Of a DNA stretch of 38,372 nucleotides, positions 1 to 7,212 are shown piece by piece (position 1 is the stretch's first letter; every line of letters begins with the position of its first letter). A program made the position numbers and the translations under genes. Where the stretch lies: contig UCEU01000031.1 in NCBI GenBank assembly GCA_900471485.1, forward strand, positions 1-38,372, in the 5' to 3' direction. This stretch comes from Hyphomicrobiales bacterium. GTDB taxonomy: Bacteria > Pseudomonadota > Alphaproteobacteria > Rhizobiales > Rhizobiaceae. A model generated the notes under the pieces. The model made no database searches. It was not told the origin of the DNA and saw only the letters and a program-made list of their open reading frames with translations.

Positions 1-1
1 G

Positions 2-49
2 GGAGGGGTTGGGGAGGGGCCTTTGCAACAAGCGGGAAGAACGCGATGA
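2..49 (+). CDS. Possible 3' tail of an upstream gene, cut by the window edge
   Basis: The second forward frame is open from the window edge and ends in a TGA at 47-49 that overlaps the ligase ATG (46-48) as ATGA, a typical operon junction. The visible residues are Gly/Glu-rich and not diagnostic. In many alphaproteobacteria the gene directly upstream of this ligase type encodes a metallo-beta-lactamase-fold ligase-associated exonuclease, so that is the obvious guess. The other two forward frames are also open here, so the call rests only on the overlap geometry. Confidence 0.25.
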   Translation, partial: GGVGEGPLQQAGRTR

Positions 50-1671
50 AACCCTTCGCCGACCTCCTGGACCGACTGGTCCTCACCCCATCCCGCAACG
101 GCAAGCTCAAGCTTCTCACCGACTACTTCCGCGACACCCCCGACCCCGACCGCGGCTACGGCCTCGCGGCAATCGCCGGCACGCTCGACGTGCGCAACGT
201 CAAGCCGGCCATGCTGCGCGAACTGGTGCTGGAGCGGATGGACGAGGTGTTGTTCCGCTATTCCTACGATTATGTCGGCGATCTCGCCGAGACCATCTCG
301 CTGGTCTGGGACAATGAGCGCGATACCGAGCGTTCGGCGCTGGCGCAGCCGCGCTTGGGTGCCGTGGTGGTGGAGATGAATTCGCTGGGACGCACCGAGG
401 TGCGCGGCTTCGTCCGCGACATGCTCGACCGCCTCGACGCCTCCGGCCGCTTCGCCTTCATCAAGCTGGCGACCGGCGCATTGCGCATCGGCGTCTCGGC
501 GCGGCTGGCGAAGCAGGCGCTGGCCGATCTCGGCGGCATGGATGTGGCCGAGATCGAAACGCTCTGGCACGGCCTGCAGCCGCCCTATGAGAGCCTGTTT
601 GCCTGGCTCGAGGGCAGGGGCGGCAAGCCGGTACTGGCGACGCCGGCGATCTTCCACTCGGTCATGCTCGCCAATCCCGTCGAGCCCGGCGATCTCGACG
701 CGCTCGATCCCGCCGATTACGCGGCCGAATGGAAGTGGGACGGCATCCGCGTGCAGCTGTCGCGGGCCGGCGATACGAGAAAGATCTATTCGCGCTCCGG
801 CGACGACATCTCCGGCGCCTTCCCCGATATCGTCGATGCCATCAGCTTCGAGGGCGTGGTCGACGGCGAGCTTCTGGTCGGCGGCACCTCGCGTTCCAAC
901 AGTCCCACGCGCACCTTCTCCGACCTGCAGCAGCGGCTGAACCGCAAGACGGTGACGGCCTCGATGCTGGAGGAATACCCGGCCTTCATCCGCGCCTACG
1001 ACCTCCTCTTCGACCGCGAGGAGGATGTGCGCGGCAGAACCTATGTCGATCGCCGTGATCGCTTGAGCGAGATCATCGAGCAGGCGCCGCACGAACGCTT
1101 CGACCTGTCGTCACAGGTGACGTTCTGCTCCTGGGACGAGCTGGATGCGCTGCGCTCGACCCCGCCCGATCCTGTCATCGAGGGCGTGATGATCAAGCGC
1201 CGCGACAGCGTCTATCAGTCCGGTCGGCTCAAGGGTCCGTGGTTCAAGTGGAAGCGCAATCCGTTCAATGTGGATGCCGTGCTGATGTATGCGCAGCGCG
1301 GCCACGGCAAGCGATCGAGCTACTATTCCGACTTCACCTTCGGCGTATGGGCCGAGACGCCTGACGGAGAGCAACTGGTGCCCGTCGGCAAGGCCTATTT
1401 CGGCTTTACCGACGCCGAGTTGGAAGTCCTCGACAAGTTCGTCCGCAACAACACCACCGAGCGCTTCGGCCCGGTGCGCGCTGTCCGGGCCGACAAGGAT
1501 TTCGGCTTCGTCGTCGAGGTCGCCTTCGAAGGCATCAACCGCTCGAACCGCCACAAATCGGGCGTCGCCATGCGCTTCCCCCGCATCTCCCGCCTGCGCC
1601 CCGAAAAGCCCTCCTACGAAGCCGATCGCCTGCAGACGCTGGTAGCGATGATCGATGCGAAGGCGGGGTAG
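46..1671 (+). CDS. ATP-dependent DNA ligase, cisplatin-damage-response type
   Basis: Seals nicks in duplex DNA using ATP, through an enzyme-adenylate on a motif I lysine. The KWDG motif (Lys230, nt 733-735) is the expected KxDG nucleotidylation site, followed by an RSGDD segment (motif Ia/III area) and, further on, GVMIKRRDS (motif IV) and FKWKRN (motif V). An N-terminal DNA-binding-like domain occupies about residues 1-200 and an OB-fold domain the last 130. Length (541 aa) fits the family found in rhizobial and pseudomonad DNA-repair islands with an exonuclease, an Lhr-like helicase and the nuclease PdeM. Only the ligase is inside this window. The start is supported by GGGAAG seven bases upstream. 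It is not the essential NAD-dependent LigA. The assignment to this ligase subtype is by overall resemblance. Confidence 0.92.
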   Translation: MKPFADLLDRLVLTPSRNGKLKLLTDYFRDTPDPDRGYGLAAIAGTLDVRNVKPAMLRELVLERMDEVLFRYSYDYVGDLAETISLVWDNERDTERSALAQPRLGAVVVEMNSLGRTEVRGFVRDMLDRLDASGRFAFIKLATGALRIGVSARLAKQALADLGGMDVAEIETLWHGLQPPYESLFAWLEGRGGKPVLATPAIFHSVMLANPVEPGDLDALDPADYAAEWKWDGIRVQLSRAGDTRKIYSRSGDDISGAFPDIVDAISFEGVVDGELLVGGTSRSNSPTRTFSDLQQRLNRKTVTASMLEEYPAFIRAYDLLFDREEDVRGRTYVDRRDRLSEIIEQAPHERFDLSSQVTFCSWDELDALRSTPPDPVIEGVMIKRRDSVYQSGRLKGPWFKWKRNPFNVDAVLMYAQRGHGKRSSYYSDFTFGVWAETPDGEQLVPVGKAYFGFTDAELEVLDKFVRNNTTERFGPVRAVRADKDFGFVVEVAFEGINRSNRHKSGVAMRFPRISRLRPEKPSYEADRLQTLVAMIDAKAG

Positions 1672-1784
1672 GGGCGATCTCCCCCACAAAAACGCATCAC
1701 ACTCCAGATCCTCAACACAATGTGTCTTGGCGTCCGCGTTTCCTGGTGTAACCATCTGAAATGCCGGGAATATGGAAGTGCGAC

Positions 1785-2720
1785 ATGAGATCGAATGAAG
1801 ACAACGGCTTTTTCCGCCAGCGCCGCCTGGTTCTAACAGGCATCGCCGGCGCCCTTTTGGCGCCGAGCGTGGCGCCGACGGTAGCGAACGCCTTCGAGGT
1901 GCCGAAGGAACCCCGGCTGATCACTCGCGACTATGCCAAGGTCCGCAATCGCTTCCGCACCAAGCTGCTGCAAAAGGGTCCGGCGCCCGACAAGTATGAG
2001 CCGCTCGACGCGCCCGCCAATGCCGACAGGATCTTCTATCGCAGCGGCTATGGCGGCGAGCTCGAGCTGACCGCCTGGGTCTCGAAATACAAGCGCGGCC
2101 ACAAGTCCAGGCCCGGCGTTCTCTTCCTGCATGGCGGCAACGCCATGGGCCTCGGCCACTGGAACCTGATGGGTCCCTACGTCGATGCCGGCTTCGTGGT
2201 GCTGATGCCGTCGCTGCGCGGCGAAAACGGCCAGTCGGGCAATTTCTCCGGCTTCTATGACGAGGTCGACGACGTCTTGTCGGCCGCCGATCGCCTGGCG
2301 CATCTGCCGGGCGTCGATGCCAACCGGCTGTTCATCGCAGGCCACAGCATCGGCGGCACGCTCACAATGCTGGCCTCGATGAGCACCCACAAGTTCCGCG
2401 CCGCCGCTCCCATCTCGGGCAATCCCGATGCCTTCCGTTTCTTCAACCGTTATCCGCAGGATATCCGCTTCGACGACAGCAACACGCATGAGTTCGAGGT
2501 GCGCACCGCGCTCTGCTATGCGCAGAGCTTCAAGTGCCCGGTCAGGATCGTTCACGGCACCGAGGAGGAGCATTTCAACGATCGCGCCGGCCTGCTCGCC
2601 AGCCGCGCCCGCGCAGCCGGCATTCATGTCGAGACGGATACGGTGACCGGCAATCACACCTCGGCGCTGCCGGCTGAGATCGAGCAGAGCATCCGCTTCT
2701 TCCACGGCGTTGCCGCGTAA
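1785..2720 (+). CDS. Secreted alpha/beta hydrolase (dienelactone hydrolase/S9 peptidase-like)
   Basis: A serine hydrolase of the alpha/beta fold. The nucleophile elbow GHSIGG (Ser about residue 188) is clear, an oxyanion-hole-like FLHGGNA lies upstream, and a late HTS (GNHTSAL) supplies the probable catalytic His. An N-terminal twin-arginine-like stretch (RQRRLVLTG) is followed by a hydrophobic segment and an AxA site (VANA), so export through Tat or Sec is likely. The longest frame opens at 1761, but the ATG at 1785 has GGAAG six bases upstream and gives a cleaner signal peptide. The natural substrate cannot be told from sequence. It stands alone between the ligase and the L,D-transpeptidases, with no obvious operon partner. 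Confidence 0.82.
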   Translation: MRSNEDNGFFRQRRLVLTGIAGALLAPSVAPTVANAFEVPKEPRLITRDYAKVRNRFRTKLLQKGPAPDKYEPLDAPANADRIFYRSGYGGELELTAWVSKYKRGHKSRPGVLFLHGGNAMGLGHWNLMGPYVDAGFVVLMPSLRGENGQSGNFSGFYDEVDDVLSAADRLAHLPGVDANRLFIAGHSIGGTLTMLASMSTHKFRAAAPISGNPDAFRFFNRYPQDIRFDDSNTHEFEVRTALCYAQSFKCPVRIVHGTEEEHFNDRAGLLASRARAAGIHVETDTVTGNHTSALPAEIEQSIRFFHGVAA

Positions 2721-2819
2721 CGGTTCCTGAATGCGAGGCGGATGACCAGCCTCGCGCCAGCCGCGAATGCCATCTTCCGCACAGTTATCGGAATTGCTGT
2801 CGTCGACGAGGATGGATTT

Positions 2820-3656
2820 ATGAATTTTCTCAGCCGGGTGCCGTCTTTTGCCGGGCTTGCGGTTGCGGCCCTGTCGCTCAGCGGCTGCAACATCCTGATT
2901 CCCGATACCGGTGCGACCGATCCCGCCCGTTTCGTGCAGGAAACCTCGCCGGTCTTCTATCATCCGCCAGGCGTCGATCCCGATCGTGTCCGCCCGATCA
3001 ACGCGCCGGTGCCGCAGCGGCCGGGCGTTCCGGCGACGATCTACAACCAGACCTATGGCATCCCGGGCGCGACCACCAGCCGGATCTATGGCCTCCCGGT
3101 CAGCAATCCCGTCAGTGCCGCCATGTATTCCGAGGTGCGCGACAACGATTTCACGCTGCCGGCCATCCCCGTCAGCCGTGTCGATCCGCAGTATCTGCGC
3201 CAGGAGGTGGATTATCCGAGCACCGAGAAGCCGGGCACCATCGTCGTCGATACCAAGACCAAGCACCTCTATTTCATCGAGCCCGGTGGCAAGGCCATGC
3301 GCTATGGCGTCGGTCTCGGCCGCGAGGGTTATGCCTGGTCCGGCCGCGGCGTTATCCAGTGGAAGCAGAAGTGGCCGCGCTGGACGCCGCCTGATGAAAT
3401 GGTCGAGCGCCAGCCCGATGTCCGTTCTTTCTCGGCGGCGAACGGCGGCATGAACCCCGGCCTCGGCAATCCGCTCGGCGCGCGCGCGATGTATATCTTC
3501 AAGGATGGCCAGGACACGCTCTACCGAATCCACGGAACGCCGGACTGGCAATCGGTCGGTAAGTCGACCTCGTCCGGTTGCGTGCGCATGCTGAACCAGG
3601 ATGTCGTCGACCTTTACGACCGCGTTCCGGCCAAGGCCGAGATCGTCGTGATGTAG
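2820..3656 (+). CDS. L,D-transpeptidase lipoprotein (YkuD domain), first of two
   Basis: Peptidoglycan cross-linking enzyme that makes meso-DAP to meso-DAP (3-3) bridges or attaches proteins to peptidoglycan. The N-terminus has a lipobox (LSGC, Cys23), so the mature protein is probably membrane-anchored in the periplasm. The YkuD catalytic domain fills the C-terminal half, with His238 in an IHGT motif and the nucleophile Cys254 in SSGCVRM. A longer frame opens at 2742, but ATG 2820 has GAGGA seven bases upstream and starts exactly at the signal peptide. The next gene encodes a close paralogue, with long identical stretches around PGTIVVDT and IQW(K/R)QKWPRW. The substrate preference (cross-linking or anchoring) cannot be read from sequence. 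Confidence 0.9.
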   Translation: MNFLSRVPSFAGLAVAALSLSGCNILIPDTGATDPARFVQETSPVFYHPPGVDPDRVRPINAPVPQRPGVPATIYNQTYGIPGATTSRIYGLPVSNPVSAAMYSEVRDNDFTLPAIPVSRVDPQYLRQEVDYPSTEKPGTIVVDTKTKHLYFIEPGGKAMRYGVGLGREGYAWSGRGVIQWKQKWPRWTPPDEMVERQPDVRSFSAANGGMNPGLGNPLGARAMYIFKDGQDTLYRIHGTPDWQSVGKSTSSGCVRMLNQDVVDLYDRVPAKAEIVVM

Positions 3657-3811
3657 CCGCGCAACAGCCTTGCCGATATCGTATGCCCTTGAGGGGACAC
3701 GACTTCGTGAGGTTATGGTTTATTTAACCCAAGCGGATAGATTTCATCGTGGCGACAGGATGTTGCCTAACCTGCGGGGCGCGCTGCCCCGTCAAAGGAT
3801 TAACGACACGA

Positions 3812-4531
3812 ATGAGTTCTGAAAAATCTATCTCCCGGCGCAGCTTTCTTTCTCTTTCTGCGCTCACCGCGGCTTCGGCACTGGCCGGCTGCGCGTCCAC
3901 AACGGGAAGCCCGACCGCCCAGCCGATCGCCTTCCGCAATCCGGTCCGGATGTTCCAGACCACGCCGGCTCCCACCGACGCCGAGCTGGCCGTCATGTAC
4001 GGCCCGATCGAGGACGGTGGTTTCCTGATCCCGCCGGTTCCCTACCAGCAGATCGATCCGCGCTTCTATCGCCAACAGGTCATCGATCCCACGGGTGAGG
4101 CCCCCGGCACCATCGTCGTCGATACGCCCTCGCGCTTCCTCTATCTGGTCCAGCCGGGCGGCACCGCGATGCGCTACGGCGTCGGCATCGGCCGCGAAGG
4201 CTTTGCCTGGCAGGGCGATGGCGTCATCCAGTGGCGTCAGAAGTGGCCGCGCTGGAAGCCGCCGAATGAGATGGTTGCCCGCCAGCCGGAACTCGTCAAA
4301 TATTCGATCGAGAACGGCGGCATGGAGCCGGGCCTGAAGAACCCGCTCGGCGCCCGCGCGCTCTACATCTTCTCGGGCGGCCAGGACACGCTCTACCGCC
4401 TGCACGGCAATCCCGACTGGCGCTCGATCGGCAAGGCCGTATCGTCCGGCTGCGTCCGCCTGCTCAACCAGGATATCATCGACCTCTACGACCGCGTGCC
4501 GAACAAGGCGCCGATCGTCGTCAAGCAGTAA
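3812..4531 (+). CDS. L,D-transpeptidase, Tat-type lipoprotein (YkuD domain), second of two
   Basis: Paralogue of the preceding gene with the same YkuD domain: His198 in LHGN, nucleophile Cys214 in SSGCVRL. The N-terminus differs. A twin-arginine motif (SRRSFLSLS) leads into a lipobox (LAGC, Cys27), suggesting Tat export before lipidation, while the upstream copy looks Sec-dependent. The longest frame starts at 3749, but its extra residues are Cys-rich and unlike a signal peptide; ATG 3812, preceded by AAAGGA at 12 bases, begins at the Tat signal. A GC-rich hairpin (3775-3791, 6-bp stem) sits just upstream of that ribosome-binding site. The 155-bp gap suggests the two paralogues may have separate promoters. 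Confidence 0.9.
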   Translation: MSSEKSISRRSFLSLSALTAASALAGCASTTGSPTAQPIAFRNPVRMFQTTPAPTDAELAVMYGPIEDGGFLIPPVPYQQIDPRFYRQQVIDPTGEAPGTIVVDTPSRFLYLVQPGGTAMRYGVGIGREGFAWQGDGVIQWRQKWPRWKPPNEMVARQPELVKYSIENGGMEPGLKNPLGARALYIFSGGQDTLYRLHGNPDWRSIGKAVSSGCVRLLNQDIIDLYDRVPNKAPIVVKQ

Positions 4532-4542
4532 TGCTTCTTCAG

Positions 4543-4565
4543 TCTCTCCCCGAGAAGGGGAGAGA
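4543..4565. terminator. Hairpin between convergent genes
   Basis: A perfect 9-bp stem (TCTCTCCCC/GGGGAGAGA) with a 5-base loop lies between the second L,D-transpeptidase and the oppositely oriented DUF1127 gene. There is no T-run on either side, so it is either a weak bidirectional terminator or one copy of a short intergenic palindrome of the kind dispersed in rhizobial genomes. Confidence 0.45.
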
Positions 4566-4579
4566 CATCCGCTCCAGGA

Positions 4580-4804
4580 TCACGACCAGAAGAACGATTT
4601 CGCGACCTCCGCCTGCGCCTCGCCCGGCGTGACGCCGATATCGGCGAGCTGATCCCTTGTCAGCTCTGTCAGCGACCGGCGCGTCCGCCGCTTCACCAGC
4701 CAGCGCCTCACAAGATCACGTCCGTTCTCCACGAGTGCACGCAGCACGCCCGTCCGCTGCCGCTCTATCGTGCCATCGCTATCGTCAACCCTGTCCACTG
4801 CCAT
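4580..4804 (-). CDS. DUF1127 small protein
   Basis: A 74-residue basic protein. The C-terminal half matches the DUF1127 pattern: an Arg-rich helix (RRTRRSL), then LTELTRDQLADIGV and a terminal FFW. Short DUF1127 proteins are abundant in Rhizobiales and some act in RNA turnover and in phosphate, carbon or stress physiology; whether this one does is unknown. It is transcribed divergently from the LysR gene across a 100-bp gap, so the LysR protein may control it. The upstream ribosome-binding site is weak, which makes the exact start less certain than the family call. Confidence 0.82.
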   Translation of the reverse strand: MAVDRVDDSDGTIERQRTGVLRALVENGRDLVRRWLVKRRTRRSLTELTRDQLADIGVTPGEAQAEVAKSFFWS

Positions 4805-4873
4805 CGCCTGCTGTCCCGTTGTCTACAGGCCACCAGAATGCGCTGGATATCGAATCGATAGAAGCTTATGCAT

Positions 4874-4890
4874 CTTATGCAAGACATAAG
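4874..4890. promoter_or_regulatory. LysR-type operator (T-N11-A) in divergent promoter
   Basis: CTTATG-N5-CATAAG is a perfect inverted repeat containing the T-N11-A spacing (T4876, A4888) typical of LysR-family boxes. A second CTTATG lies nine bases upstream in direct orientation (4865-4870). The site ends 14 bases before the LysR start codon, so binding could repress the regulator's own expression. It lies between the DUF1127 and LysR genes. Confidence 0.5.
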
Positions 4891-4904
4891 GAAAACTTCT
4901 ATAA

Positions 4905-5789
4905 ATGCTCAATCTCGACCAACTCCAGGCCTTCGCTCACGTGGTCGAGCTCGGCAGCTTTACCGCCGCCGCCGATCGGGTCGGGCTGACGCAGCCGGCG
5001 GTAAGCCTGCAGATCAAGCTTCTGGAACAGAGACTTGGCGTGCGCCTGATCGAGCGCGTCGGCCGGCGCGCGCAGCCGACTGTCGGAGGGCAGGAGCTGC
5101 TTGGCCACGTGCGGCGCATCCTGCAGGCGGTTGGCGATGCGGAGGAGGCGATGACGCCGCATCGCAACGGCACGGCCGGGCGCGTGCGGATCGGCAGCGG
5201 AGCTACCGCGTCCATTCATCTGCTGCCGCTGGCGATCAAGAAAGCCAAGGCCAGGATGCCGGGGCTGGAGGTCACCGTGCGCATCGGTGACACCGGCGAT
5301 ATCCTGCGCGAGCTTGAGGCCAACGCGCTGGATGTTGCCGTCGTCACGCTGCCGGCGCCGGGCCGCTCCTTCGAGATCGAGCCGTTCTGCGAGGATGAAA
5401 TGATGGCGGTGGCGCCGCGCGGTGCCGTCATGCCCGAAGGCGGCCCGGACGCGGCCTTCATGGCCGCCCAGGCTCTCTTACTCTATGAGGGTGGCAATAC
5501 GCGCCGCAGCACCGACGAGTGGATGGCCGAGGCAGATGTGAAGGCGGCACCCGCCATGGAGTTCGGCAGCGTCGAGGCGATCAAGGAACTGGTCGCCGCC
5601 GGCCTCGGCTGGTCGATCCTGCCGGGACTGGCGCTGAAGCGCGACAGGCAGCCGGATATCGAGATCTCCCCGGTCCGCCCACGGCTGGTGCGCCAGCTCG
5701 GCATCGTCATCCGCCGCGACAAGCATCTGGGCAGGGGGCTACGCGAGATGATGAAATCGCTGCGCGAAACCGGCGCGCCCGGCGCCTGA
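4905..5789 (+). CDS. LysR-family transcriptional regulator
   Basis: A DNA-binding regulator with an N-terminal winged helix-turn-helix (about residues 1-60, with the characteristic FTAAADRVGLTQPAVSLQIKLLEQRLG) and a C-terminal periplasmic-binding-protein-like co-inducer domain (about 90-290). At 294 residues it has the normal family length. The start is supported by an AAGG element about 13 bases upstream and by the usual position of the HTH. The effector and target genes are unknown. The divergent DUF1127 gene and its own promoter are the nearest candidates because a LysR-type box lies between them. Confidence 0.93.
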   Translation: MLNLDQLQAFAHVVELGSFTAAADRVGLTQPAVSLQIKLLEQRLGVRLIERVGRRAQPTVGGQELLGHVRRILQAVGDAEEAMTPHRNGTAGRVRIGSGATASIHLLPLAIKKAKARMPGLEVTVRIGDTGDILRELEANALDVAVVTLPAPGRSFEIEPFCEDEMMAVAPRGAVMPEGGPDAAFMAAQALLLYEGGNTRRSTDEWMAEADVKAAPAMEFGSVEAIKELVAAGLGWSILPGLALKRDRQPDIEISPVRPRLVRQLGIVIRRDKHLGRGLREMMKSLRETGAPGA

Positions 5790-5816
5790 TCTGGCTCACC
5801 GTCCAGGGGCAGGCGG

Positions 5817-6284
5817 TCAGACCGCCGCCTTGAGGTTGGTTCGCAGCCCCTGCAGCATCTCGCGGATCTTCACCATCTCCTCGATCGTGCAGCCCGCCGC
5901 CTCGCCGATGCCGGACATGATGGTGTCGATCTCGGCGCGCATCTCGTGTCCTTTCGGCGTCAGCGACACGATCACCTGCCGCTCGTCGGTTGGATCGCGC
6001 AGGCGTGTCAGCAGCCCGCTCTGCTCCAGTCGCTTCAGGAGGGGCGAGAGCGTGCCCGAATCGAGGTCCAGCTTCTCGCCGATCGATTTCACCGGCAGCT
6101 CGGATTTTTCCCAGAGCACCAGCATGACGAGATATTGCGGGTAGGTGAGACCGACGCGGTCGAGGATCGGCTTGTAGGCGCGGGTAAACGCATGCGCCGT
6201 CGAATAGACCGCGAAGCAGAGCTGCCTTTCGAGCCGCTTTTCCTCTTCCGGTATGTTCATCGTCTTAGCCATCTGCGTTTTCAT
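5817..6284 (-). CDS. ohrR: OhrR, MarR-family organic peroxide sensor
   Basis: Represses ohr until organic hydroperoxides oxidise a reactive cysteine. The signature LCFAVYSTAHAFTRAYKP is present, with the sensing Cys23 and the conserved tyrosines of the redox pocket. A C-terminal Cys132 suggests a two-cysteine, disulfide-forming sensor of the Xanthomonas type. A MarR winged helix with the DERQV wing follows. The longest frame begins at a TTG (6341) inside the operator region; ATG 6284, nine bases after GGGA, gives a typical 155-residue protein (ATG 6293 is the alternative). It is divergent from ohr, the classical arrangement. Confidence 0.93.
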   Translation of the reverse strand: MKTQMAKTMNIPEEEKRLERQLCFAVYSTAHAFTRAYKPILDRVGLTYPQYLVMLVLWEKSELPVKSIGEKLDLDSGTLSPLLKRLEQSGLLTRLRDPTDERQVIVSLTPKGHEMRAEIDTIMSGIGEAAGCTIEEMVKIREMLQGLRTNLKAAV

Positions 6285-6351
6285 GGTCGTCATTCCCGAG
6301 GTCCGATTGTCCTCTTTTCGGCTTGTGAATGCAATTTGCAAAATTCGCTTG

Positions 6352-6370
6352 CGTACAATTTAATTGCGCG
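6352..6370. promoter_or_regulatory. Probable OhrR operator
   Basis: CAATT-T-AATTG is a perfect 11-bp palindrome (6356-6366), extended by a matching CG pair on each side with two mismatched pairs between. It lies in the ohrR-ohr intergenic region and resembles the CAATT/AATTG core of known OhrR operators. Position and sequence fit repression of ohr and autoregulation of ohrR. Confidence 0.6.
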
Positions 6371-6407
6371 ATATACAAAACTCAACACCAACGCAAAGGA
6401 GACCGAC

Positions 6408-6830
6408 ATGCCTATCCTCTACACGACCAAAGCTTCCGCCACCGGTGGCCGCGCAGGCCGCGCTGTTTCCGAAGACGGCGTTCTCGACGTCACGCTCACG
6501 GTTCCGAAGGAACTTGGCGGCGACGGCGCGACCGGTACCAATCCCGAGCAGCTCTTCGCCGCCGGCTATTCCGCCTGCTTCCTTGGCGCCCTGAAGTTTG
6601 TCGCCGGCCAGCAGAAGGTCAAGGTTCCCGAGGATACGACGGTCACCGCCACTGTTGGCATCGGCCCGCGCGAGGATGGCGGCGGCTTCGGCATCGAAGT
6701 ATCGCTGGCCGTCCACATTCCCGGTCTCGACAAACCCACCGCCGAGAAGCTTGCCGCTGCAGCGCATATCGTTTGCCCCTACAGCCACGCGCTGCGCACC
6801 TCGACGGAAGTGCCGTTCACGGTCGTCTGA
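6408..6830 (+). CDS. ohr: Organic hydroperoxide resistance protein Ohr
   Basis: Cytoplasmic thiol peroxidase of the Ohr/OsmC fold that reduces organic and fatty-acid hydroperoxides, usually with lipoylated partners as electron donors. Both catalytic cysteines are visible: Cys57 in YSACF and Cys123 in IVCPYSHA. The pocket residues Arg18 and Glu47 (NPEQLF) are present. Length (140 aa) is exact for the family. A strong ribosome-binding site (AAAGGAGA) precedes the ATG. It is transcribed divergently from ohrR, whose product should repress it, and is followed by a strong terminator, so it is a single-gene unit. Confidence 0.96.
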   Translation: MPILYTTKASATGGRAGRAVSEDGVLDVTLTVPKELGGDGATGTNPEQLFAAGYSACFLGALKFVAGQQKVKVPEDTTVTATVGIGPREDGGGFGIEVSLAVHIPGLDKPTAEKLAAAAHIVCPYSHALRTSTEVPFTVV

Positions 6831-6853
6831 TCGGTCGATCCGCTGTGAATTTG

Positions 6854-6883
6854 AACGCCACGCTGTCGCCAGCGTGGCGTTTT
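6854..6883 (+). terminator. Rho-independent terminator of ohr
   Basis: AACGCCACGCTG and CAGCGTGGCGTT form a perfect 12-bp stem with a 4-base loop, ending in a short T-run, 23 bases after the ohr stop codon. Confidence 0.85.
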
Positions 6884-7212
6884 CACGTTAGAGAGCGGCG
6901 CAAAACGATAGAAATATCATTCGAATCTAATATTTCTCACCGAAGAATACTGACTATCTCATCATACCAGTTGACGAGTGTGCGACATTTTGAAAGAGTT
7001 GCCGCGCTCGCCGGGAGGAGACATGTCCGCTGGAGTATGGAGAGCCTGACAGGCTCATGGGCCGAAATAACGCCCAAGTCCGGACACGAATTCCATCCCA
7101 ACAAGCGAGCTGAGATCAACACTAGGCATTCCCGCATCGACGGGTCTGCGAAGCACGGATCATGTTCGGGGGGCCTGTTGGCCGGGATATGGTTTTGTTG
7201 CGGGAGGATTTA
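6884..7212 (+). other. Long 5' region of the MFS gene with short ORF and palindrome
   Basis: About 330 bases without a substantial gene. It begins AT-rich (to about 6990) and could hold the promoter. A seven-codon-plus-stop frame (ATG 7023, reading MSAGVWR and Ala, stop at 7047) follows a good GGGAGGAG ribosome-binding site, and its stop codon lies inside a 15-bp palindrome. No longer coding frame here looks credible. Confidence 0.35.
7042..7056. promoter_or_regulatory. Palindrome, candidate operator upstream of MFS gene
   Basis: GAGCCTG-A-CAGGCTC is a perfect 15-bp palindrome about 155 bases before the transporter start. It may bind a regulator of the transporter, for example a GntR- or LacI-type protein encoded elsewhere. 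As RNA the arms would need to fold around one base, so a DNA-binding site is more likely than a hairpin. Confidence 0.35.

Noticed and set aside
1833..3551. Minus-strand open frame of about 570 codons across the hydrolase and first L,D-transpeptidase
   Set aside because: It runs antisense to two well-supported genes and across their intergenic gap, with no recognisable domain.
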